This document shows, piece by piece, positions 35,299-44,147 of a DNA stretch of 64,000 nt. The stretch is from assembly GCA_008933735.1 (NCBI GenBank), contig WBUL01000011.1:62001-126000 (forward strand), written 5' to 3'. How positions within the stretch are numbered: position 1 is the first letter of the stretch; each line of letters opens with the position of its first letter. Both the position numbers and the translations under genes were made by a program. The stretch is from Anaerolineae bacterium (GTDB taxonomy: Bacteria > Chloroflexota > Anaerolineae > Aggregatilineales > J027). The notes below the pieces were generated by a model. The model worked only from the letters and a program-made list of their open reading frames with translations. It had not been told where the DNA came from and made no database searches.

Positions 35299-36228
35299 TC
35301 ATGGGGAAGTGTTTGAAAATTCAAATAGCTCTCTTAAATGGGGATACTGGTCGGAGAGGAAAAGGAGAAAAGCACGGGTGGTGGGGTTAAACGGGTGATC
35401 GCTGTTCCAGATCAGTTTAAGATCGCGTTCCATCACGGCATCGGTCACTGTGACCGCGTTGACAAGCCCCATTTCCAGCTCATGCTGCACATCAAAGCGG
35501 GGTAGAATCGTAATCCCCATGCCGGCGATAACGGCCTGCTTGATCGCAGCAGGACTGTCAAGTTCCGCCGCAACATGCGGTATAACCTGATGCTGGCGGA
35601 AAATCGCCTCCAGCCAGCGCCGTGTATATGTTCCTACCGGTCGCATCACCATCGGTTGCTGGTGCAGGTCACGAATCGAAATGTGCTGTCGCAGGTAGCA
35701 GGGATGCTGCTGTCCAACCACCACCACCTGTTCTACCGTTTGCAGCACAAACTGCTGGATGGGCGGGGTCTCTTCCAGCTCACCTTCAATAAAGCCGATT
35801 TCTAGCTGCTGCTGGCGCACACGCTGGGCGACCCCACTGGTCGTATCCGTAACGAGAGACAGCGTAAGATGGGGATAAAGTCTGCGAAACGTCTGCATCC
35901 ACGCGGGGAGGACGTAGGTTCCGATTCCTGGGGTTGCTCCAATGCGAATTTGACCACCGCTTATCTGTGAGACATCGGTTACAGCGGCTTCGGCTTCGGC
36001 CAGGAGGCGCAAGATACGCTGGGTATAGCCGCGTAAAATTTCTCCAGCAGGGGTACACTGCACCCCCCGGCGCCCTCTTTTAAACAGGGACGTTCCCAGC
36101 GCGGCTTCCAGTTCTTTAATGTGTTGGCTGACGGCAGACTGGGTGAGATACAAACGTTCAGCAGCGGCGCTAAAACTTCCTTCTTCCGTCACCACGAAAA
36201 AAATTTCCAGTTTGCGGAAATCCATCAT
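35299..36228 (-). CDS. LysR-family transcriptional regulator of the persulfide operon
   Basis: A winged HTH (FSAAAERLYLTQSAVSQHIKELE, residues about 19-41) precedes the LysR effector domain. I take the ATG at 36228 (MMDFRKLEIFF, 309 residues); an upstream open extension to 36342 has no homology and would run through the intergenic operator. It is divergent from the rhodanese-tauE-cstB operon, which it probably controls. It resembles the regulator at 13510-14463 in its GRRGVQ, AGE and YVLP/YLLP stretches, so the two may sense related sulfur or redox signals. CbbR/CysL-like is the nearest branch I can name. Confidence 0.9.
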   Translation of the reverse strand: MMDFRKLEIFFVVTEEGSFSAAAERLYLTQSAVSQHIKELEAALGTSLFKRGRRGVQCTPAGEILRGYTQRILRLLAEAEAAVTDVSQISGGQIRIGATPGIGTYVLPAWMQTFRRLYPHLTLSLVTDTTSGVAQRVRQQQLEIGFIEGELEETPPIQQFVLQTVEQVVVVGQQHPCYLRQHISIRDLHQQPMVMRPVGTYTRRWLEAIFRQHQVIPHVAAELDSPAAIKQAVIAGMGITILPRFDVQHELEMGLVNAVTVTDAVMERDLKLIWNSDHPFNPTTRAFLLFLSDQYPHLRELFEFSNTSP

Positions 36229-36231
36229 GCC

Positions 36232-36246
36232 ATAAGTATAACTTAT
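36232..36246. promoter_or_regulatory. Perfect palindrome ATAAGTATAACTTAT, probable LysR operator
   Basis: ATAAGT-ATA-ACTTAT is a perfect dyad lying three bases upstream of the LysR start codon, in the 100-base divergent gap before the rhodanese gene. It contains TAA-N7-TTA and T-N11-A type spacing. Its position suggests autorepression and activation of the operon on the other strand. Confidence 0.55.
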
Positions 36247-36328
36247 ACCTGTAGATAAGCAACTGCATCTGCCTGCCCGAATTAGCCCATGCCATACTCT
36301 TTTTTGAAGCTGGATGTAGGTGGTGCAT

Positions 36329-36664
36329 ATGAATGTAATCAAGATGTTGTTTGGTGGTAATGGTATTTCTCCTTCCGAAGTGGAACCCCGGCTGAAAGAC
36401 TACTACGTCCTGGATGTACGCCAGCCGGAAGAATTTCAAATCGAGCATATTGACGGTGCGAAATTGATTCCGCTGAATCAACTGCCTAAAAAGCTGGGAA
36501 CATTACCCCGCGATAAAGAAATCCTGTGCGTATGCCGTTCGGGGTCGCGCAGTGGGGCGGCAGTGCGGCATCTGACGGGAGCAGGCTATAAGGCCGTCAA
36601 TCTCAGCGGCGGCATTGTCGCATGGCGGCGTGCCGGACTGCCCCTCAAAAAGGGCAAAAAATGA
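36329..36664 (+). CDS. Single-domain rhodanese
   Basis: This 111-residue cytoplasmic rhodanese has the LDVRQPEEF signature (28-36) and the active loop CRSGSR starting at Cys69. It accepts and donates sulfane sulfur, probably handing persulfide to the other enzymes of the operon. The ATG at 36329 lies five bases after AGGTGG; GTG codons at 36320 and 36323 are possible but less well spaced. It overlaps the TauE/SafE gene by ATGA. In staphylococcal cst operons a similar small sulfurtransferase (CstA) precedes the dioxygenase. Confidence 0.88.
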   Translation: MNVIKMLFGGNGISPSEVEPRLKDYYVLDVRQPEEFQIEHIDGAKLIPLNQLPKKLGTLPRDKEILCVCRSGSRSGAAVRHLTGAGYKAVNLSGGIVAWRRAGLPLKKGKK

Positions 36665-37404
36665 TTGACGTGCTGCTCGGATTTGGCATTGGATTGATGC
36701 TGGGTCTGCTGGGCGGCGGCGGTTCGATCCTGACCGTCCCGGCACTGGTATACATCATCGGACAGACTCCGCAGGCCGCCGTGACCACCTCCCTTGCCAT
36801 TGTGGGCGCTAATAGTGCGATGGGGGCGTATTTCCACGGGCAGCAGGGCACGCTTAACGGGCGGGTCGCGCTTCTGTTTGGCGGGGCGGGCATCGGGGTC
36901 GCCTACCTGGCGGCAGGTCTCTCCGACCATTTTCCGCCTTCCCTGCTGATGACAATTTTTGCGGGACTCATGCTAACCGTGGGCATCCTGATGGTTGCAA
37001 CACCCCAGCCAAGCCAGACAAAAGCGGACGAGCCAAGTTTAATGGGCATTCTTTTGAGTGGAGCGGGTGTCGGACTGCTGACCGGAATTCTCGGCGTAGG
37101 CGGCGGTTTTCTGATTGTGCCTGCGCTGGTCATGCTGGTTGGCCTGCCGATCCAGCAGGCTGTCGGCACCTCGCTGGTCGTGATTGCTATGAACAGCATC
37201 GCTGGTTTTCTGGGGCATCTCAGCGGCGTTTCCATCGATCTGACTGTGCTGCTTCTGTTCCTGATGGCAGGACTGGCAGGCACGTTTACCGGATCAAAGC
37301 TCTCTCATCGTTTACCCGCAAACCAGCTCAAACGGGGTTTTGCCATCTTCATCATCGGGCTGGCAATTTTTCTACTGGCAGATCATTTACCAAACTTACT
37401 GTGA
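36661..37404 (+). CDS. TauE/SafE-family membrane transporter
   Basis: The 247-residue protein is almost entirely hydrophobic, with about eight membrane helices and two copies of the family's glycine-rich repeat (GLLGGGGSILTVPALV near 15-30 and GILGVGGGFLIVPALV near 141-156). TauE/SafE proteins export sulfite, sulfonates or sulfoacetate. Placed between a rhodanese and a persulfide dioxygenase, which produces sulfite, it is most likely a sulfite or thiosulfate exporter. Translation is coupled to the upstream rhodanese through a four-base overlap. Confidence 0.88.
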   Translation: MIDVLLGFGIGLMLGLLGGGGSILTVPALVYIIGQTPQAAVTTSLAIVGANSAMGAYFHGQQGTLNGRVALLFGGAGIGVAYLAAGLSDHFPPSLLMTIFAGLMLTVGILMVATPQPSQTKADEPSLMGILLSGAGVGLLTGILGVGGGFLIVPALVMLVGLPIQQAVGTSLVVIAMNSIAGFLGHLSGVSIDLTVLLLFLMAGLAGTFTGSKLSHRLPANQLKRGFAIFIIGLAIFLLADHLPNLL

Positions 37405-37423
37405 CAAAAAGGAGCGAGGCACA

Positions 37424-38818
37424 ATGTACATTCAACAGTTTTTCATTGACGGTCTTGGATGTGCGTCCTACCTGGTAGGCTGCGAAGCCTTTGGGCTGGC
37501 GGCAGTGGTTGATCCTGACCGCGATGTACAAAAATACCTGGACGCAGCGAACGAGCGTGGTTTGAAAATCACCCATATTCTCGAAACCCATCTGCACGCT
37601 GACCATGTTTCGGGGAATACGGAACTGGCGGCCCGCACTGGCGCAGATATTTACGTGCATGAAAATGGAAACGCTGAATTCCCTCATATCCCGCTAAAGG
37701 GCGGCGAAATCATCGAACTGGGCAACGTACATCTGCACGTGCGGTTTACCCCCGGTCACACCCCGGACAGTGTTAGCCTGCTGGTAGCGGACACTACCCG
37801 CGCCGAGGAGCCCTGGATGGCATTAACAGGCGATACCCTCTTCGTCGGGGATATTGGCCGTCCTGATCTGGTCGGGTTGGAAGCGGCGATGGGGCTGGCG
37901 GGTGATATGTACCACACCTTGCAGCATGAATTTTTGCCCCTGCACGACAGCCTGATGATTTATCCGGGTCATGGGGCAGGGTCGCTGTGTGGCAAATCGA
38001 TAGGTTCGGTGCGGTCAACGTCATTGGGATTTGAAAAACGCCACAACCATGCCCTGACGCTGCATGACAAAGATGAATTTATCTCGTATGCGACCAGCAG
38101 TCTCCCAGAACAGCCCGCCAACCATACCCGCATCAAAAAGATGAATCGTCGCGGACCAAAAGTGCTGGGCGAAATCACCCCCAAACCGGTGTCCATCCAA
38201 GCGGCGATCCCTCACTTCCAGCGCGGCGCGGCCCTGCTGGATACCCGTTCTAAAGAGGCTTACGTGGCAAAACATATCCCTGGTTCGGTTCATCTGGAAG
38301 CAGACAGCCAGCTTAGCAACCGTGTCGGTTTTGTGCTGCCGTCGGATGCCCCGGTGATTCTGCTCCTGAAAAATCCGGAGGATTACCGCCGGGTAGTTTA
38401 CAGTCTGGCCCGTGTCGGTTACGACAACGTGATCGGCTACCTTGCAGACAGTCTGGATACCTGGGAAGCCCTCGGCCTGCCCATCACCAGCGGCGATGTG
38501 AAAGACATTGAACCCGCCGAACTGAATGAACTCATCGTGGATGGCAGCGGGCTGCAAATTGTCGATGTGCGCGAGCCCTGGGAGTTTATGCAGGGGCATG
38601 TGCCAAATGCACGGTTAGTCCCGCTGGGGCAGTTGATGAACCGGATTGACGAGTTAAATCCAGAACAGCCTGTCGCAGTCATCTGCGCCACCGGCAGCCG
38701 CAGCCAATCCGCTGCTGCGCTGTTTGGGAGACAGGGCTTCAAGACTATTTATAATGTACGCGGCGGGACTTATGGCTGGATGCAAAACGGTCTGCCGCTG
38801 GAACAAGACGTGAGATAA
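37424..38818 (+). CDS. CstB-like persulfide dioxygenase-rhodanese fusion
   Basis: CstB oxidises persulfides to sulfite and transfers sulfane sulfur, yielding thiosulfate. The 464-residue product has an N-terminal metallo-beta-lactamase (ETHE1-like) domain with THLHADH (55-61) and the Fe-binding GHT/GDTLF and PGHGAGS motifs. A middle rhodanese-like domain (about 260-350) has Leu/Lys where the catalytic Cys would be. A C-terminal rhodanese has the active loop CATGSR (Cys421). This order is that of staphylococcal CstB. I take ATG at 37424, after AAAGGAG; the open frame upstream to 37340 overlaps tauE. Cytoplasmic detoxification of H2S or persulfide is the likely role. Confidence 0.9.
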   Translation: MYIQQFFIDGLGCASYLVGCEAFGLAAVVDPDRDVQKYLDAANERGLKITHILETHLHADHVSGNTELAARTGADIYVHENGNAEFPHIPLKGGEIIELGNVHLHVRFTPGHTPDSVSLLVADTTRAEEPWMALTGDTLFVGDIGRPDLVGLEAAMGLAGDMYHTLQHEFLPLHDSLMIYPGHGAGSLCGKSIGSVRSTSLGFEKRHNHALTLHDKDEFISYATSSLPEQPANHTRIKKMNRRGPKVLGEITPKPVSIQAAIPHFQRGAALLDTRSKEAYVAKHIPGSVHLEADSQLSNRVGFVLPSDAPVILLLKNPEDYRRVVYSLARVGYDNVIGYLADSLDTWEALGLPITSGDVKDIEPAELNELIVDGSGLQIVDVREPWEFMQGHVPNARLVPLGQLMNRIDELNPEQPVAVICATGSRSQSAAALFGRQGFKTIYNVRGGTYGWMQNGLPLEQDVR

Positions 38819-38823
38819 AACAC

Positions 38824-39228
38824 ATGGAACAAACGAGCTTAGGGTTAACGACCATTTTGCATACCGATTTCCAGGCCGCCGAAAAGCGCGTTCTAGAAGC
38901 GCTGAAGGCAGAGGGGTTTGGGGTGCTGACCGAAATTGATGTCAGAGCCACAATGAAACAAAAGCTGGATGTGGATTTTCGCCCATACAAAATTCTGGGC
39001 GCGTGTAATCCACCCCTGGCCCATCGCGCCCTCACAACCGCACCGGAAGTCGGCCTGCTGCTGCCCTGCAATGTGACCCTATCGGAAAATGCACCAGGCG
39101 AAATCCTTGTGTCGCTGGTTGACCCGATGATGATGATGGATGTGATCGCACACGAATCGCTGAAACCTGTCGCGGAAGAGGCGCGGCAGCGGTTAGAAAA
39201 AGTCGTTCAGGCATTAGAAATGGAGTAA
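38824..39228 (+). CDS. DUF302 family protein
   Basis: The 134-residue protein shows the DUF302 pattern: an N-terminal helix with TDFQAAEKRVLEALKAEGFGVLTEID, the KILGACNPPLAHRAL segment near 60-74, GLLLPCNVTL near 80-89 and VSLVDPMMMM near 99-108. The conserved Cys residues (64 and 85) are present. The function of the family is not established; it is often found next to rhodanese or sulfide-oxidation genes. It follows cstB by five bases and precedes the zinc-ribbon gene by three, so it is part of the same operon. Confidence 0.85.
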   Translation: MEQTSLGLTTILHTDFQAAEKRVLEALKAEGFGVLTEIDVRATMKQKLDVDFRPYKILGACNPPLAHRALTTAPEVGLLLPCNVTLSENAPGEILVSLVDPMMMMDVIAHESLKPVAEEARQRLEKVVQALEME

Positions 39229-39231
39229 ACT

Positions 39232-39435
39232 ATGCCTCTGTATGAATTTGATTGTACGGACTGTGGGGAAGCATTCGAGAAGCGGGTGCGTCTGTCGGAC
39301 TCGCTGGACAGCATCGCTTGTCCGCACTGCGGGGGGATCAAAACGCAGAAAAAACTCTCGCAGTTTGCTGTGAAGGGCGGCAGCAGTCCCACGCCCACCA
39401 GCAGCGCATCAAGCTGCTCAACGGGCGGCACCTGA
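39232..39435 (+). CDS. FmdB-type zinc-ribbon protein
   Basis: This 67-residue protein starts MPLYEFDCTDCGEAFE and has a second CPHCG knuckle about 20 residues later, giving a four-Cys zinc ribbon of the FmdB/CxxC_CxxC family. It ends in a Ser/Thr/Gly-rich tail. The family was named for a putative regulator of methylotroph amidases, but its function is mostly unknown. It is the fifth gene of the persulfide operon, three bases behind the DUF302 gene. Confidence 0.85.
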   Translation: MPLYEFDCTDCGEAFEKRVRLSDSLDSIACPHCGGIKTQKKLSQFAVKGGSSPTPTSSASSCSTGGT

Positions 39436-39477
39436 GGGATCCGATTTAACAACTGACCGTGTGTCAGGATCTTAGAA

Positions 39478-39944
39478 TGACCAACGAAAGACGATATGCG
39501 GCGGAAGCCGGAGCGCCTTACCCTGCTGGAAGTCACACGGGTTGTTGATTTATGCCTGGAAAATCTGACCCTTCGCGCCGCGTGGCAGGCATTGATATTC
39601 GGCAGGATATGCTTGAAGCGGCGCAGCACTATGTGCCCCAGGGGGAATTTAAACTCGCGCCTATGGAAGCCGTTCCGTATGGCGACCAATCGTTTGACCT
39701 GGTATTTTTGGGTCATGTGCTGCACGAAACCGATGATGCTGCCAGAGCACTGCAAGAGGCGAAACGGGTTACCAAGTCACGAGTCGTCGTGCTGGAATGG
39801 CCTTATGAAAAGGGCGAGTTTGGCCCGCCGCTTGATCACCGTTTAAAACCTGAAATCGTGCTGGCTTTGGCGAAAAAGGTCGGATTCAGCCAGTGCCAGC
39901 AGGTAAATTTACATCATATGACTCTCTACCGGATGGAGACATGA
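39478..39944 (+). pseudogene. Class I SAM-dependent methyltransferase, truncated/frameshifted
   Basis: The frame starting with ATG at 39552 gives 130 residues with GIDIRQDMLEAA (motif around the SAM ribose-binding acid), FDLVFLGHVLHE and a methyltransferase C-terminus. The preceding glycine-rich motif I is missing. Another frame just upstream (39496 onward) encodes LTLLEVTRVVDL, which is what should precede motif I. A deletion and frameshift therefore removed the core SAM-binding loop. The product of the 39552 frame is unlikely to bind SAM. The stop overlaps the ATG of the next gene (ATGA). Confidence 0.6.
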
Positions 39945-40399
39945 GCAAGAGAAGACAGAAAAAAACTCAGCCCACGAACAACAATGTGCGCCTGCTGTGG
40001 GCGGTGGGAATCATCGCAATTATTCTTGTGGCAGCGGCGATTTTACTCCTGAACCAGGATGAGGAAACCGAGGAAGCCACAACGGACACCGCGCTTCCGG
40101 CGGAAGTCTCGGTTGCGGACGCCGCAAAGATGCGCGAATCGGGCGCCTTTGTCCTTGATGTGCGTGAGCAGGACGAATGGGACACCGTGCATATTCCCGG
40201 TGCACATCTGATTCCCCTGGGTCAACTGCCGGATCGCCTGAACGAACTGCCCCAGGATCAGGAAATTGTGGTGGTCTGCCGTTCGGGGAATCGCAGCGCC
40301 ACCGGACGCGATATTTTAAAGGATGCCGGATTCTCGCAGGTTACCAGTATGGCGGGCGGCATGAACGAATGGCAGGCGGCGAGTCTGCCCGTAGAATAA
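39941..40399 (+). CDS. Membrane-anchored rhodanese
   Basis: The 152-residue protein has a basic N-terminus, one membrane helix (residues about 16-37, VRLLWAVGIIAIILVAAAILLL), an acidic linker, and a rhodanese domain (about 55-150) with LDVREQDEWD and active loop CRSGNR (Cys113). By the positive-inside rule the domain faces outward, so it may handle extracytoplasmic sulfane sulfur. I take the ATG at 39941, overlapping the methyltransferase stop; an upstream start at 39893 would add residues with no rhodanese match. It ends the sulfur gene cluster. Confidence 0.88.
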   Translation: MSKRRQKKTQPTNNNVRLLWAVGIIAIILVAAAILLLNQDEETEEATTDTALPAEVSVADAAKMRESGAFVLDVREQDEWDTVHIPGAHLIPLGQLPDRLNELPQDQEIVVVCRSGNRSATGRDILKDAGFSQVTSMAGGMNEWQAASLPVE

Positions 40400-40413
40400 C
40401 ACCCAACTTCAAT

Positions 40414-40436
40414 GGGGCAGGATGCATAACTGCCCC
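40414..40436. terminator. Bidirectional hairpin between convergent genes
   Basis: GGGGCAG (40414-40420) and CTGCCCC (40430-40436) form a perfect 7-bp stem with a 9-base loop between the rhodanese stop and the end of the converging FAD oxidase gene. T runs are poor on both sides, so confidence as a terminator is moderate. Confidence 0.4.
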
Positions 40437-43291
40437 TACAGATGCTCCGCCAGCACCTGCACCGGATGCACGGCCCTGCGTGCTGTTCCGTCCGCAATTT
40501 GATGACGGCAGGACGTTCCCGGTGCGGCAATGATAACCGAAACTTCAGCAGCACGAATCGCCGGGAATAAACGGTCTTCTCCGCAGGCCAGCGACAGGTC
40601 GTAATGCTCTTTTTCGTAGCCAAACGCCCCGGCCATCCCGCAGCACCCGCTGGGAATTTCTTCCACGATGGTATCTGGAAGCCTGCCTAACAGGGACATC
40701 ATGGCCTGGGTGCCAATCGCCGCTTTTTGATGGCAGTGACCGTGCACCAGGATTTTTTGCGGGGCGGGGGGAGCGGCAAAGGGGATTTCCGTGCGGCTCA
40801 AAAATTCCTCGATGAAAAATGTGTTGGCCGCGACCGCCCTGGCTTCCTCGTTCCGCAGAAAATCAGGATATTCATCCTTCAGCGCGGTCACACAGCTTGG
40901 CTCAACCCCCACAATCGGGATGCCCTGCTGCACATAGGGATAAAGCAGATTCACGTTGTGCGCGGCGTTTGCACGTGCCTGTTTGAGCAGCCCTTTAGAA
41001 ATCAGCGGGCGGCCGCAGCAGCGCCGATCCTGGACGATCAGCACCTCGTATCCTGCCGTCTCCAGCAGCCGTACTGCCGCCTGTCCGATTTCCGGTTCGT
41101 TATACAGCAAAAAGGTATCGTCCCACAGCACGACTTTTTTCAGGCTGGTTTTCCTGGGATGTCTGGCGAACCAGGTGCGGAAAGTCTGCTTTGCCAACGG
41201 GGGCAGCGCCCGCCGCCGATCAATTTTCAGCCAGGAGTCCAGCACCGCTCTCAAAATTGGACTGCGGAAAGCCCAGTTGGTCAGGGAGGGAACACGGCTC
41301 CCGACAGCATTCCAGAGTGCAATGTTCCCAAACAGGCGGCTGCGAAGCGGCGTACCGTGTGCAGCATGGTAATGGGCTAAAAATTCATACTTCAATTTTG
41401 CCATATCGACCAGCGACGGGCATTCCCGCTGGCACGCCTTGCATTCCAGACACAAATCCAGCACCTCATAGACTTCGCGGCTCAATAACCCTTCGACGCC
41501 CAACTGCCCGGACATGGCCGCACGAAGGGTATTGGCACGTCCGCGTGTGGAATGGGCTTCGTCACGGGTCGCCATGTAAGAGGGACACATGACACCCGTC
41601 TCCGTTTTGCGGCATACACCCTGCCCATTGCACATTTCGACCAGTCCGGCAAAACCGCCATCGCGGGCAAAATCGAGATACGGGCTGGTGATTGTATACG
41701 GGGTCTGGTAGCTGACGTTAAAGCGCAAAAACTCCGGCGCCCAGGGTTCGGGCGCATCCACGATTTTGCCCGGATTAAATATGTTGTTCGGGTCAAACAA
41801 TCCTTTGACCTGACGGAATGCCTGGTGCAATCTTTCGCCGTAAAGCTGCTGGTTGAAGTAGCTCCGTGCAAAACCTTCGCCGTGTTCGCCAGTTGTTGTG
41901 CCGCCGTAGCGAATCGCAAGCGCCGCGACCCCCTGTGAAATCTGCCGCATCTGGTCAATCCCCTGCTGCGTTTTGAGATTAATCAACGGATTGATATGCA
42001 AGCAGCCTGCCGAGGCATGGGCATAAAAGGCAGCCTCTGTTCCAGCATCACGGCAGATTTTCTCAAATTCCAGCGCATAGTCGGCCAGATTTTCTACAGG
42101 AACCGCCGCGTCATCCACAAAAGCGAGCGGTTTGGCATCCCCGCGTTTGCTCATCAGGATGCCCAGGCCGGCCTTCCGCACCGCCCATACATTGGCGACG
42201 GCTTCCGGCGTGGTGCAGGCAGTCATCACCTGTTTTCGCAGTACATCCGCCAGTTTTTCTCGCTGAGCAGTCAGTTCGGTTTCGTCATCTCCCGCAAATT
42301 CGACCACCAGCACAGCACGGGGGTTGCCCTCAATAAACGTCAAACGGCGGTTGTATTCGGGTATCTGGCGAGTAAGATGGTTAAAATACTGGTCGATCAA
42401 CTCCACCGCGGATGGGCGAAATTCAAGGATATAAGGCACAAGTGCCAGCGCTTCATAGAGCGACTCAAATTGAATCACCAGCAGTTGAGCGTGTGCAGGG
42501 CGTTTCACCAATCCCAGTTTGATAGAGGTAATGAGTCCCAGCGTGCCTTCGCTGCCGACCATCAGCGGCGCGAGATTGAGCGATTCGCCGCGCTGAAGCT
42601 GAAGCAAAATACGGTTCAGGTTGTAGCCCGCCACATTGCGCCACGTTTTGGGATAGCAGGCGGCGATTTCATCCTTGACCTGTTCAACCAGGGGGGGAAT
42701 TTCGCGGTAGAGCCGTCCTTCCAGCGTATCCTGCGTTTGCAAAAGGGCAAGTTCCTCTGGCGATTTGGGGCCAAAACGCACCTGATTGCCATCCGCCAGT
42801 ACCACCTCCACCTCTTTCACGTGGTCGGCCATCATGCCATACACAATGGAATGAGAACCGGTGGAATTATTGCCCGTCATGCCGCCGAGAGTGGCGGTCA
42901 TGCTGGAGGCCGGGTCGGGCCCAACCATGAGCGGCAGCAGAGCACGGTTCAGCGAATCCAGCACCATCCCTGCCTGCACACGCACCCACCCGGCCTCGCG
43001 GTTCAGTTCAAGGATGCCGTTCAGGTGGCGCGAATTATCCACGACCACTCCTGGCCCAATGGTCTGACCAGATAAACTCGTACCGCCGCCGCGTGGCACA
43101 ATCGACGCACCGTGACGGGCAACGATGCGGACAATCTCCACCACATCGGCGTCATCTTCAGGAAAAACCACCCCCATCGGCAGCACGCGGTAGCTGGAGG
43201 CATCCGTGCTGTACAGGTTGCGCGTCACCAAATCCGCTTTGACCGTGCCGCGTATACGCCGCAGTTCGCCGAAAAGCGGCTCGTCCTTCAT
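40436..43291 (-). CDS. FAD-linked 2-hydroxyacid oxidase with Fe-S/CCG domains (YdiJ-like)
   Basis: The 951-residue protein joins a GlcD-type flavoprotein and a GlpC-type Fe-S protein. The FAD-binding PCMH domain has PRGGGTSLSGQT near 61-72; the C-terminal part has CNGQGVC..., the ferredoxin motif CLECKACQRECP, and two CCG elements (CCGRPLIS and CCGMAGAFGYEKEHYDLS). Such fusions oxidise D-lactate, D-2-hydroxyglutarate or glycolate and pass electrons to quinone or another carrier. It overlaps the FAH gene by four bases and is last in a sugar-acid operon, so it may oxidise the 2-hydroxyacid (lactate or glycolate) released by the hydrolase. The exact substrate is not determinable. Confidence 0.88.
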   Translation of the reverse strand: MKDEPLFGELRRIRGTVKADLVTRNLYSTDASSYRVLPMGVVFPEDDADVVEIVRIVARHGASIVPRGGGTSLSGQTIGPGVVVDNSRHLNGILELNREAGWVRVQAGMVLDSLNRALLPLMVGPDPASSMTATLGGMTGNNSTGSHSIVYGMMADHVKEVEVVLADGNQVRFGPKSPEELALLQTQDTLEGRLYREIPPLVEQVKDEIAACYPKTWRNVAGYNLNRILLQLQRGESLNLAPLMVGSEGTLGLITSIKLGLVKRPAHAQLLVIQFESLYEALALVPYILEFRPSAVELIDQYFNHLTRQIPEYNRRLTFIEGNPRAVLVVEFAGDDETELTAQREKLADVLRKQVMTACTTPEAVANVWAVRKAGLGILMSKRGDAKPLAFVDDAAVPVENLADYALEFEKICRDAGTEAAFYAHASAGCLHINPLINLKTQQGIDQMRQISQGVAALAIRYGGTTTGEHGEGFARSYFNQQLYGERLHQAFRQVKGLFDPNNIFNPGKIVDAPEPWAPEFLRFNVSYQTPYTITSPYLDFARDGGFAGLVEMCNGQGVCRKTETGVMCPSYMATRDEAHSTRGRANTLRAAMSGQLGVEGLLSREVYEVLDLCLECKACQRECPSLVDMAKLKYEFLAHYHAAHGTPLRSRLFGNIALWNAVGSRVPSLTNWAFRSPILRAVLDSWLKIDRRRALPPLAKQTFRTWFARHPRKTSLKKVVLWDDTFLLYNEPEIGQAAVRLLETAGYEVLIVQDRRCCGRPLISKGLLKQARANAAHNVNLLYPYVQQGIPIVGVEPSCVTALKDEYPDFLRNEEARAVAANTFFIEEFLSRTEIPFAAPPAPQKILVHGHCHQKAAIGTQAMMSLLGRLPDTIVEEIPSGCCGMAGAFGYEKEHYDLSLACGEDRLFPAIRAAEVSVIIAAPGTSCRHQIADGTARRAVHPVQVLAEHL

Positions 43292-44136
43292 GCCCGTGAG
43301 TCCCTGACCATGTGGTTAGAGAGACGCCCCAGTTTCTCAACTTCGACCACCACCTCATCACCGGGCTTTAACCAGGAGGCATCTTTCATGCCCAGGATCA
43401 CCCCGGATGGCGTTCCGGTCAAAATCACATCTCCCGGTTGCAGCGTAAAATGCTGGCTGAGGTAGCTGACAATTTCCGCTACTGAGAAAATCATGTCTGC
43501 GGTATTTGAATCCTGACGCAGGTCCCCATTCACCCAACATTTGAGGAAAAGATTTTGCGGGTCGCCCACCTCGTCCGCCGTCACCAGATAGGGGCCAACC
43601 GGCATAAATTTATCCGGCGTTTTGCCCAGAAGCCACTGGCTGGTACGCAACTGAAAATCACGGGCACTCAAGTCATTCGCGGTGAAGTAGCCAAATACAT
43701 AATCAAGCGCCTGAGTTTGTCTCACATTGTAGGCTGTTTTGCCGATCACCACACCGAGTTCAACTTCGTAATCACACTTTTCTGATTTTGCCGGAAGCGG
43801 AATATCTTCACCCGCCGCCGCCAGCGCATTACTGAACTTGGAAAAAACAATCGGGACTTCGGGGATTGGCGCGTTGGTTTCTTCGGCATGGCGGCGGTAA
43901 TTCAGCCCAATGCAGATAATCTTGCCGGGGTTCGTTACACAGGGAGCGTACCGGAGCTGGCTTTCATCCAGCAGGGTAGAGGCAGAGATGTGTTTGAGCG
44001 ATTCCAGGCCGCTCGCCAGCACCGCATCGATTGAAGCCGGGGCATTTTGCGCGACAGCAGCGACATCAATCACGCCTTTGTCCGTTTTGATTCCGAGCCG
44101 AATTTCATTGTTGTGATAAAAGTTGAGTAGTTTCAT
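43288..44136 (-). CDS. Fumarylacetoacetate hydrolase-family protein
   Basis: The 282-residue protein has the FAH core: ICIGLNYRRHAEE near residues 94-106, CDYEVELGVVIG near 145-156 supplying two metal-binding Glu residues, NDLSARD near 173-179 with the Asp, and GTPSGVILG near 250. The family cleaves C-C bonds in 2,4-diketo acids. In the operon context (lactonase, dehydrogenase, dehydratase) it fits a 2,4-diketo-3-deoxy-sugar-acid hydrolase giving pyruvate plus lactate or glycolate. Homoprotocatechuate-pathway isomerases look similar, so the assignment rests mainly on neighbours. Confidence 0.88.
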   Translation of the reverse strand: MKLLNFYHNNEIRLGIKTDKGVIDVAAVAQNAPASIDAVLASGLESLKHISASTLLDESQLRYAPCVTNPGKIICIGLNYRRHAEETNAPIPEVPIVFSKFSNALAAAGEDIPLPAKSEKCDYEVELGVVIGKTAYNVRQTQALDYVFGYFTANDLSARDFQLRTSQWLLGKTPDKFMPVGPYLVTADEVGDPQNLFLKCWVNGDLRQDSNTADMIFSVAEIVSYLSQHFTLQPGDVILTGTPSGVILGMKDASWLKPGDEVVVEVEKLGRLSNHMVRDSRA

Positions 44137-44147
44137 CAGGTTTCCTT

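Noticed and set aside
36229-36342. N-terminal extension of the LysR protein at 35299-36228
   Set aside because: The extension would cover the divergent promoter and palindrome and has no LysR similarity.
37340-37423. N-terminal extension of the CstB-like protein
   Set aside because: It overlaps the end of the TauE/SafE gene; the ETHE1-like fold begins at the ATG at 37424, after AAAGGAG.
41996-43075. 359-residue plus-strand ORF antisense to the FAD oxidase
   Set aside because: It is a shadow frame of a well-supported gene with intact FAD and Fe-S motifs; no recognisable domain.
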